A stretch of 7,064 bases of DNA, taken from assembly GCA_947453125.1 (NCBI GenBank), contig CANGGC010000128.1, forward strand, positions 1 to 7,064, read 5' to 3'. The position numbers and the translations under genes were made by a program. A model generated the notes under the pieces. That model searched no databases, was not told where the DNA came from, and worked only from the letters and a program-made list of their open reading frames with translations. Positions within the stretch are counted from its first letter, which is position 1. Every line of letters begins with the position of its first letter. Source of the stretch: Planctomycetaceae bacterium (lineage in GTDB: Bacteria; Planctomycetota; Planctomycetia; Pirellulales; UBA1268). This document shows positions 1 through 5,219 of the stretch, piece after piece.

Positions 1-1929
1 AACAGCCAGAAGCACATCTGGCACTGGCGCGACTGGATCGTCGAATCGCTCAACGCCGACACCGGCTACGACGAGATGGTGCGGCTGATGCTCGCCGCCG
101 ACGAGATCGCCCCCGACGATCTCCCCAAGCTGCGGGCCACCGGATTCCTCGCCCGCAATTGGTTTCTCTTCAACCGCACCCCGTGGATGGACGAGACGGT
201 CGAGCACGTCGCCAAAGGATTTCTCGGGCTCTCGCTCAACTGCGCGAAGTGCCACGACCACAAATACGATCCGCTCCGCCAAGAAGACTATTACGCGATG
301 CGGGCCTTCTTCGAGCCGCTCCACGCCCGGCTCGACGTCCTTCCGGGCGAGCCCGATCTCGAGCGAGACGGGATCGCACGCGTGTTCGACGGCGTCCCCG
401 ATGTGCCGACGTTCCTTTTTGTCCGCGGCGAGGACACGAAGCCCGACACGTCGCGGCCGATCCTTCCCGGCGTCGCCGCCGTGTTCGATTTCTCTTCCAT
501 AGAGGTCCGGCCGGTGGGCCTGCCGAAGACCGAATCACAGCCGGCCAGACGTCCGTGGGTGATCGACGCCCATGTCGCTGCCGCCGGCCGCCGCCTCGAA
601 GCAGCCCGTGCCGCCCGCGATGCCGCCCCGTCGCCGGGCAGCGAGCAGGGGGTGGCGGTGGCGGTGGCCGCTGCCGATCTGGCGGCGGTGGAGCGACGTG
701 GCGCCGCGATGCGCGCCGGATGGGCCGCCGAGGATCTGGCCGGGGCTGGCACGGATGACGCGATTGCCCGTGCCGCCGCCGAAGCCGCCCGGGAAGCCGT
801 GCGGGCCGAACGCGCGCTCGTCGCTCTGCGGGCCAAGGCCGGGCTTCTCGACGCCGAAGCGAAGTTCGCTGCCGCCGCGGCCGAAACGAAGCCAGCCGCT
901 GAGAAGGCCGTGGCCGATGCCAGGACGGCCCTCGAGCAAGCAGAAAAAAGTGCGGCCGAGCCGGGGGAGGCCTTCACGCCCCTCATCGGCGCCCGCTGGA
1001 CGCCGACGCGCTTTGGCAACTCGAGCGGCGACGATCCGGCCGTTCCCTTCCCGACGACAAGCACCGGCAGGCGTTCCGCGCTTGCCGCCTGGATCACTGC
1101 CCCGGGCAATCCGCTCACCGCGCGCGTGGCGGCCAATCATCTCTGGGCCCGCCACATGGGGAGGGCGCTTGTGCCGACGGTGTTCGACTTCGGCCGGAAG
1201 GGCACCCCTCCCGATCACCCTGAGCTTCTCGACTGGCTGGCGAGTGAATTGGTGGAGGGCTCGGTGCCTGGCCCGCACCGACATGCTTGGAGCATGAAGC
1301 GGCTCCACCGGCTGATCGTGACCTCGGCCGCCTATCGACTCCAATCGTCGACCGCCGGGAATGCCGCGGGGGTGCGACTCGATCCCGACAACCGCACGTG
1401 GTGGCGGCGGGAACCGATCCGGCTGGAATCGGAGGCCGTCCGCGACGGTATCCTCGCGCTTGCGGGCACGCTCGATGCCCGGATCGGCGGAGCGCCGGTG
1501 GCGGCGGCCGAACAGCCGGCGTCAACGAGGCGAAGCCTCTATTTTCAACACACCGATCCCGACCGCAATGCGTTCCTGACCGCCTTCGACGGCGCCGGCG
1601 TGAAGGAGTGTTACGAGCGCGAGCGGAGCATCGTGCCGCAGCAGGCGTTGGCGCTTGCCAATGCCGGATTCGTCCACGATGCCGCCGCCCGGATCGCGGC
1701 CCGGATCGCCCCCGCCACGACGCCCGTCGACGAGGCCGCGTTCATCGATCGGGCCTTCCGCACGGTCCTTGCCCGACCGGCCAGTGCCGCCGAATCAGAG
1801 GCCTGCGTCGCGGCGCTCGCCCAGTGGCGAAGCCTGGAGCCAGTCCCCGCCGATGGCTCGGTGGAGCCGGCGCGGATCCACCTCGTTTGGGCGCTCCTCA
1901 ACCACACCGACTTCGTCACGCTGAGGTAG
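1..1929 (+). CDS. PSCyt2 (DUF1549) / PSD1 (DUF1553) planctomycete cytochrome-type protein, 5' partial
   Basis: The frame is open from base 1 to a TAG at 1927-1929, giving 642 residues; the true start lies upstream, since the 75 bases before the first in-window ATG continue the conserved domain (HIWHWRDWIVESLN). Numbering from base 1, residues 1 to about 110 are the end of PSCyt2, with the haem-type motif CAKCH at 81-85 followed by DHKYDP, the family signature. Residues about 191-320 are very rich in Ala, Glu, Arg and Lys and look helical or coiled-coil. PSD1 runs from about 356 to the end, with TGRRSALAAWI, NHLWARHMGRALV, RLIVTSAAYR, RRSLYFQHTD and SIVPQQALALAN. Related proteins usually begin with an export signal and a PSCyt1 cytochrome domain, which would be outside the window. 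The family is thought to be exported and perhaps redox-linked, but its reaction is unknown. It forms a unit with the DUF1501 gene downstream. Domain assignment is secure; function is not. Confidence 0.96.
   Translation, partial: NSQKHIWHWRDWIVESLNADTGYDEMVRLMLAADEIAPDDLPKLRATGFLARNWFLFNRTPWMDETVEHVAKGFLGLSLNCAKCHDHKYDPLRQEDYYAMRAFFEPLHARLDVLPGEPDLERDGIARVFDGVPDVPTFLFVRGEDTKPDTSRPILPGVAAVFDFSSIEVRPVGLPKTESQPARRPWVIDAHVAAAGRRLEAARAARDAAPSPGSEQGVAVAVAAADLAAVERRGAAMRAGWAAEDLAGAGTDDAIARAAAEAAREAVRAERALVALRAKAGLLDAEAKFAAAAAETKPAAEKAVADARTALEQAEKSAAEPGEAFTPLIGARWTPTRFGNSSGDDPAVPFPTTSTGRRSALAAWITAPGNPLTARVAANHLWARHMGRALVPTVFDFGRKGTPPDHPELLDWLASELVEGSVPGPHRHAWSMKRLHRLIVTSAAYRLQSSTAGNAAGVRLDPDNRTWWRREPIRLESEAVRDGILALAGTLDARIGGAPVAAAEQPASTRRSLYFQHTDPDRNAFLTAFDGAGVKECYERERSIVPQQALALANAGFVHDAAARIAARIAPATTPVDEAAFIDRAFRTVLARPASAAESEACVAALAQWRSLEPVPADGSVEPARIHLVWALLNHTDFVTLR
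1923..1927 (+). promoter_or_regulatory. Shine-Dalgarno for the DUF1501 gene, overlapping the upstream stop codon
   Basis: GAGGT lies 7 bases before the ATG at 1935 and shares its last T with the TAG stop of the upstream gene. This supports 1935 as the start and suggests the two genes are translationally coupled. Confidence 0.75.
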
Positions 1930-1934
1930 ACGCC

Positions 1935-3386
1935 ATGCGCCCATCGAACACGGTCGTCATTCCGCCGCGCCGGGCCTTCCTCGCCGACCTCGGCCTCGGC
2001 TTCACCGGCCTGGCACTTGGCGCGATGTTCGCCCGCGACGGCGTCGGCTCGCCGGCGGCCTGGACGCCCCCCGACGGCAGGCCCCACTTCGCCCCGAAGG
2101 CGAAGAGCGTCATCTGGCTGTTCATGAATGGCGGCGTCAGTCACCTCGAGAGCTTCGATTTCAAGCCCGAGATCACGAAGCACGCCGGCAAGACGATCGC
2201 CGAGACGCCCTACGCCGACGTCCAGAATCCGGCGAAGCTTGCCCTCGAACGGGCCCCCGTCCCCGATGCCAACGGCCTCCAGCGGAACGTCCTCTTTCCC
2301 CTCCAGACCGGCTTCCGTCGCCATGGCCAAAGCGGGATGGAGATCAGCGACCTCTTCCCTCACACCGCCCGGAATGCCGACCGGATCGCCGTCGTCCGGT
2401 CGATGTGGACCACCGACTCCAACCACGGCGCGCAGACGCAGTTTCACACCGGCCGCCACATGCTCGACCCCGCCCAGCCGACGCTCGGCGGCTGGGTCCA
2501 CTACGGCCTCGGATCGGTCAACGACGAGCTGCCGCAGTTCATCTCGATCGGCTTCCGGGAATACTGGAATCGCAAAGACGGCCTCTACCTCGGCCCTGCC
2601 CACGACGCGGTGCCGTTGCGGATCGATCCAGCCAATCCCCTCGACTTCGGCCGGCCCGAGCGGCCGTTTTCCCCGCAGGCCCAATCGATCGGCTTCGATC
2701 TCGTCGGCCGGATGAGCAGGGCGACGGCGGTCGAATACCCCAACGACCCGGCCACGGCGGCCCGGATTGCCTCCTACGAGCTCGCCCACTCGATGCAGCA
2801 GAGCGTGCCGCGGGTCGTCGACTTCGCCGACGAGACGGAGGAGACGAAGCGGCTCTACGGCCTCGATCTCCCCCACTGCCGCGACTTCGGCATGCAGCTG
2901 CTCGCGGCGCGCCGGTTCGTGGAGCGCGGCGTCCGCTTCATCCAGATCCAGCATGGCGGCGGCGGCGCCGGCGCCTGGGATGCCCATGGTGGCCTCAAGG
3001 CCAACCACTCAAACCTGGCGCTCGCCGTCGATCAGCCGATCGGCGGGCTCCTCGAGGATCTCGCCCGACGCGGCCTCCTCGACGAGACGATCGTCCTGTT
3101 TGCCACCGAGTTCGGCAGGACTCCCGGCACGCAAGGCTCCGACGGCCGCGACCACCACCCCTTCGCGTTTTCGGTGTGGATGGCCGGCGGCGGCATCAAG
3201 GGGGGCACCGTCCACGGCGCCACCGACGAGCTCGGCTTCCACGCCGTCGAGGATCGCCACTACGTCACCGACATCCACGCCACGATTCTTAAATCTCTCG
3301 GCCTCGATTCCCACAAGCTCGAGATCCCCGGCCGCAAACGCCTCGCCATCGACCACGGCACGCCGATCGACGCGATCCTGGGGTGA
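1935..3386 (+). CDS. DUF1501 family protein with twin-arginine leader
   Basis: This 483-residue protein is full length for the family. The start at 1935 is chosen for its Shine-Dalgarno, the 5-base gap after the previous stop, and an N-terminus that reads as a Tat leader: RRAFL at 12-16, then a Gly/Ala/Leu-rich hydrophobic stretch to about residue 33. An upstream in-frame extension to 1287 lies inside the previous gene and is a shadow. Family landmarks follow in order: VIWLFMNGGVSHLESFD early in the mature protein, VRSMWTTDSNHGAQTQFHTGRH, LGGWVHYGLGS, HGGGGAGAWDAHGG at 340-353, FGRTPG from 393, DGRDHHP at 403-409, and a VEDRHYVTDIHATILKSLGL end. DUF1501 is placed in the alkaline-phosphatase/sulfatase-like superfamily; the Asp/His clusters fit metal binding, but no substrate is established. 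It was probably exported folded and works with its PSCyt partner outside the cytoplasmic membrane (inference). Confidence 0.96.
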   Translation: MRPSNTVVIPPRRAFLADLGLGFTGLALGAMFARDGVGSPAAWTPPDGRPHFAPKAKSVIWLFMNGGVSHLESFDFKPEITKHAGKTIAETPYADVQNPAKLALERAPVPDANGLQRNVLFPLQTGFRRHGQSGMEISDLFPHTARNADRIAVVRSMWTTDSNHGAQTQFHTGRHMLDPAQPTLGGWVHYGLGSVNDELPQFISIGFREYWNRKDGLYLGPAHDAVPLRIDPANPLDFGRPERPFSPQAQSIGFDLVGRMSRATAVEYPNDPATAARIASYELAHSMQQSVPRVVDFADETEETKRLYGLDLPHCRDFGMQLLAARRFVERGVRFIQIQHGGGGAGAWDAHGGLKANHSNLALAVDQPIGGLLEDLARRGLLDETIVLFATEFGRTPGTQGSDGRDHHPFAFSVWMAGGGIKGGTVHGATDELGFHAVEDRHYVTDIHATILKSLGLDSHKLEIPGRKRLAIDHGTPIDAILG

Positions 3387-3387
3387 A

Positions 3388-3402
3388 GCGAGGGCCGCTC
3401 GC
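3388..3402. terminator. Possible bidirectional hairpin between convergent genes
   Basis: Only 28 bases separate the stop of the DUF1501 gene (3386) from the stop of the ATPase gene on the other strand (3415). They contain a perfect 5-base inverted repeat, GCGAG (3388-3392) and CTCGC (3398-3402), with a 5-base loop. There is no T tract on either side, so if it terminates transcription it is not a classical intrinsic terminator. A stem this short could be chance in GC-rich DNA. Confidence 0.25.
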
Positions 3403-3414
3403 GGCGGCGAAAGC

Positions 3415-4605
3415 CTACGACAGAATCTCGCCGGCCCAGAGTTCCCGGAAGAACTGTCGCCAGGGGACAATCCGGATGCCGTCGACGACCCGTTCGGCGG
3501 TCTCGTTGCAGACTACGATCGCCAGCCTCGGGCGGTGCGTCTCGCCGAACAGCCGCAGCCCCCGCAAGTCGCGATCGTCCACGCGACTCGTGCCCTTCAC
3601 CTCGATGGCGACCTCACCGTCCCCGAGGATGAAATCGACTTCAGCCCCCGCCTTCGTCCGCCAGAAATGGATGTCGTAGGCGAGCTCCGAATACGAGGCA
3701 TGGGCCACGAGCTCCATGAGAACGAGATGCTCGAAGGCTCGTCCGAAGAGATCGCCGCGTGGCTCCACGATCCGACGCCGGCTCACCGCGCCGGCGACCC
3801 CCACGTCAAACAGATAGAACTTCGGCGCCTTGCTGATCACCTGCCGTTCCTGCCGCTTCTTGAACGGGAGAACGAGCCGACCCAGAAGCGTGTCGCAGAG
3901 GATCTGGAAATACTCCTTGACCGTCTTCGCATCGACGCCACAGTCGCGGGCAATGTTGGCGTGGTTGATGAGCTCGCCGTGGCAGTAGCCCAGCGCCTCG
4001 AAGAACCGTGAGAACGCCGGCACGTTGCGTGTCAGCCCCTCGTCGAAGACCTCCTCCTTGAGATAGTCGCGGACATAGGCCTCGAGCGACTTCCGTGGGT
4101 GGACGGAAAGGTAGTGGGAGGGGATGAGGCCATTGTTGAGCGCCCGCAGCAGATCCATCCCTCCTTTCCCCCCGTCCCCGTGGGCCACGCCGGGAAACTC
4201 GGCGGAGACCAGCGGCAACATTTCGTAGCGCCACGCCCGACCACCGAGCAGGTTTGCCCGGCCACGCTTGAGCTTGCGGGCACTCGATCCGCACAGCACG
4301 AAGCGGAGCCCGTGGCCTTCGATGAGCCCGTGCACCTCGTCGAGGAGGGCCGGCACCTTCTGCACCTCATCGAGGATGACCGGAAGTGCGAGCTCCGCAG
4401 GGGAGCGGGTTAGGAGTTGCTCACGGAGGAGGGCCGGCCGCGTCGTGAAGGCGATCAGCAGATCGGTGCGGAGGAAGTCGAAGGAGAGGCTGCCGGGAAA
4501 AGCCTGCCGCAGAAACGTCGACTTGCCGGTCTTGCGGGCCCCCCACAAAAACGCCGACTGGCGCTCGGGAAGGACGATCGAGAGACGCCGCTGAAACGCT
4601 TCCAT
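3415..4605 (-). CDS. P-loop ATPase with DUF4143-type C-terminal domain (COG1373-like)
   Basis: This is a 396-residue cytoplasmic protein from ATG at 4605. A GTG at 4617 and a TTG at 4614 are also in frame, but the GTG lies on the AGGAG Shine-Dalgarno (4617-4621), so the ATG is preferred. Walker A is GARKTGKS at 22-29, Walker B VILDEVQ at 76-82, and a sensor-like RFVLCGSS begins at 101. The LLGGRAWRYEMLPL segment matches the conserved post-AAA stretch of DUF4143 proteins. Residues about 199-246 look like a winged helix (INHANIARDCGVDAKTVKEYF). The C-terminus has a PD-(D/E)xK-like pattern: E322-V-D324-F-I-L, then E335-V-K337. Members are common in bacteria and archaea, often as single genes, and their role is unknown; the nuclease-like fold does not prove nuclease activity. 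It has its own promoter with paired repeats and is convergent with the DUF1501 gene. It appears intact. Confidence 0.93.
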   Translation of the reverse strand: MEAFQRRLSIVLPERQSAFLWGARKTGKSTFLRQAFPGSLSFDFLRTDLLIAFTTRPALLREQLLTRSPAELALPVILDEVQKVPALLDEVHGLIEGHGLRFVLCGSSARKLKRGRANLLGGRAWRYEMLPLVSAEFPGVAHGDGGKGGMDLLRALNNGLIPSHYLSVHPRKSLEAYVRDYLKEEVFDEGLTRNVPAFSRFFEALGYCHGELINHANIARDCGVDAKTVKEYFQILCDTLLGRLVLPFKKRQERQVISKAPKFYLFDVGVAGAVSRRRIVEPRGDLFGRAFEHLVLMELVAHASYSELAYDIHFWRTKAGAEVDFILGDGEVAIEVKGTSRVDDRDLRGLRLFGETHRPRLAIVVCNETAERVVDGIRIVPWRQFFRELWAGEILS

Positions 4606-4615
4606 TCGGGACAAC

Positions 4616-4659
4616 ACTCCTGTTTAGTGTCACCAGAATGGATCATACTCCCGTTTAGT
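4616..4659. repeat. Two 13-base direct repeats (ACTCCyGTTTAGT), 31 bases apart
   Basis: Copy 1 is at 4616-4628 (ACTCCTGTTTAGT) and copy 2 at 4647-4659 (ACTCCCGTTTAGT), identical at 12 of 13 positions. Each has short inverted ends (ACT/AGT), extended to ACACT/AGTGT in copy 1 (4614-4630). The 31-base offset is close to three turns of B-DNA, so both copies face the same side. Copy 2 occupies the -35/-10 spacer of the ATPase promoter and copy 1 overlaps its ribosome binding site. A regulator-binding role is inferred; no regulator is known. Confidence 0.7.
4617..4621 (-). promoter_or_regulatory. Shine-Dalgarno of the ATPase gene, inside a repeat copy
   Basis: On the minus strand AGGAG lies 11 bases before the ATG at 4605. 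It overlaps the alternative GTG codon at 4617, which argues against that start. It is part of the proximal 13-base repeat and partly inside a small stem-loop (4614-4630) with ACACT/AGTGT arms. Confidence 0.65.
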
Positions 4660-4669
4660 TAAGCCTCAA
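4642..4669 (-). promoter_or_regulatory. Predicted sigma70-type promoter of the ATPase gene
   Basis: Read on the minus strand, TTGAGG (4664-4669; 4 of 6 to TTGACA) and TATGAT (4642-4647; 5 of 6 to TATAAT) are separated by 16 bases. The start of transcription would be near 4635, giving a leader of about 30 bases before the ATG at 4605. The region is distinctly AT-richer than the genes on either side. The spacer is almost entirely one copy of the 13-base repeat. Confidence 0.6.
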
Positions 4670-4705
4670 GCCATGAAATAAAACCCTCTTGAAGGATCGT
4701 CCCAC

Positions 4706-4750
4706 AAAACAACAAAACGCCCCCACAGGCTGCTCAGCCCAGCTCAGGCG
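4706..4750 (-). terminator. Probable rho-independent terminator after the thrS unit
   Basis: On the minus strand, 20 bases past the stop of the small gene at 4771, CGCC (4747-4750) can pair with GGCG (4718-4721), enclosing a smaller GGCT/AGCC or GCTG/CAGC hairpin. A T-rich run, TTTTGTTGTTTT (4706-4717), follows at once. The stem is imperfect with a large internal loop, but the position and T tract fit the end of the thrS transcript and would insulate the ATPase promoter downstream. Confidence 0.45.
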
Positions 4751-4770
4751 GATTGGCACCTCGTGCTTGG

Positions 4771-5163
4771 CTAGCGCCCGCTTTCGGGGTCGATCCGGGC
4801 TGTCCACCCCTCCGTGCCGCGAGCGAGCCGGAGCGACCGCGTCGAAGTGTCCCCCACAAGCCGCACGTGGATCCGTTCTGGAGAAGAGCCCTTGGGGCTC
4901 CCCTCGAGCGCCGGATCGTACGTCCCCCCGTCGATCCGCCGGGCAAAGCCCCGGCCCCCGGAGACTTCTCCCGCCACATGATCGAGCCAGGCGAGACGGT
5001 GCGGCGCGATCGCCACGGCGGCCACCGCTGGGCCAGCAGGCGAGGGGATCTCCTCCAGCCGCCAGGTGCGGCAGGCCTCCCCCGCTTCAAGGAGGAGGTC
5101 GTAGTGGAGCCCGGCGGGGTCGTCGGGGGCACCGGTGTGTTCGAGGAGGATGAAGCGCGGCAT
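4771..5163 (-). CDS. Stand-alone LigD 3'-phosphoesterase-like domain protein
   Basis: This protein has 130 residues from ATG at 5163. That start gives the family-like opening MPRFILLEH. An in-frame ATG at 5218-5220 overlaps the thrS stop (TGATG) and would add 19 Pro/Ala/charged residues with no recognisable similarity, so the start is not settled. It resembles the 3'-phosphoesterase (PE) domain of bacterial DNA ligase D, which removes 3' ribonucleotides and 3' phosphates during end joining. By my alignment H9, H20, D22 and H55 match the four conserved His/Asp of the LigD PE site, and GLHYDLLLE and EVSGGRG fit the family. However, the Arg two residues after the Asp is Leu (L24), and the Tyr four residues after the last His is Trp (W59). 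Activity is therefore uncertain. No ligase or polymerase domain adjoins it. It is probably co-transcribed with thrS; a functional link to the synthetase is unproven. Confidence 0.83.
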   Translation of the reverse strand: MPRFILLEHTGAPDDPAGLHYDLLLEAGEACRTWRLEEIPSPAGPAVAAVAIAPHRLAWLDHVAGEVSGGRGFARRIDGGTYDPALEGSPKGSSPERIHVRLVGDTSTRSLRLARGTEGWTARIDPESGR

Positions 5164-5219
5164 CGCGGCATTCTCGCTCTCAGCAGGCGGCGGTGCGGAT
5201 CGCTTGCCGCCGATCTCCA

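Noticed and set aside
644..670. GGTGGC-type low-complexity run
   Set aside because: It is a short run of Val/Ala codons within the alanine-rich linker and is explained by coding composition, not a separate repeat element.
943..951. A-rich run resembling an A-AAA-AAG slippery site
   Set aside because: The reading frame is GAA-AAA-AGT, so the heptamer is out of the phase needed for -1 slippage, and the zero frame continues through conserved PSD1 sequence.
1287..1934. N-terminal extension of the DUF1501 frame
   Set aside because: It overlaps the PSD1 gene in another frame and is Arg/Pro-rich. The start at 1935 has a Shine-Dalgarno and a proper Tat leader.
1611..3008. 465-codon open frame on the minus strand
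   Set aside because: It lies fully antisense to the PSD1 end and the DUF1501 gene, and its translation is low-complexity (Arg, Gly, Glu, Val) with no domain. Long antisense frames are expected in GC-rich coding DNA.
2767..4011. 414-codon plus-strand frame
   Set aside because: It overlaps the DUF1501 gene in another frame and then runs antisense through the ATPase. The translation is Ser/Arg/Pro-rich without a recognisable motif.
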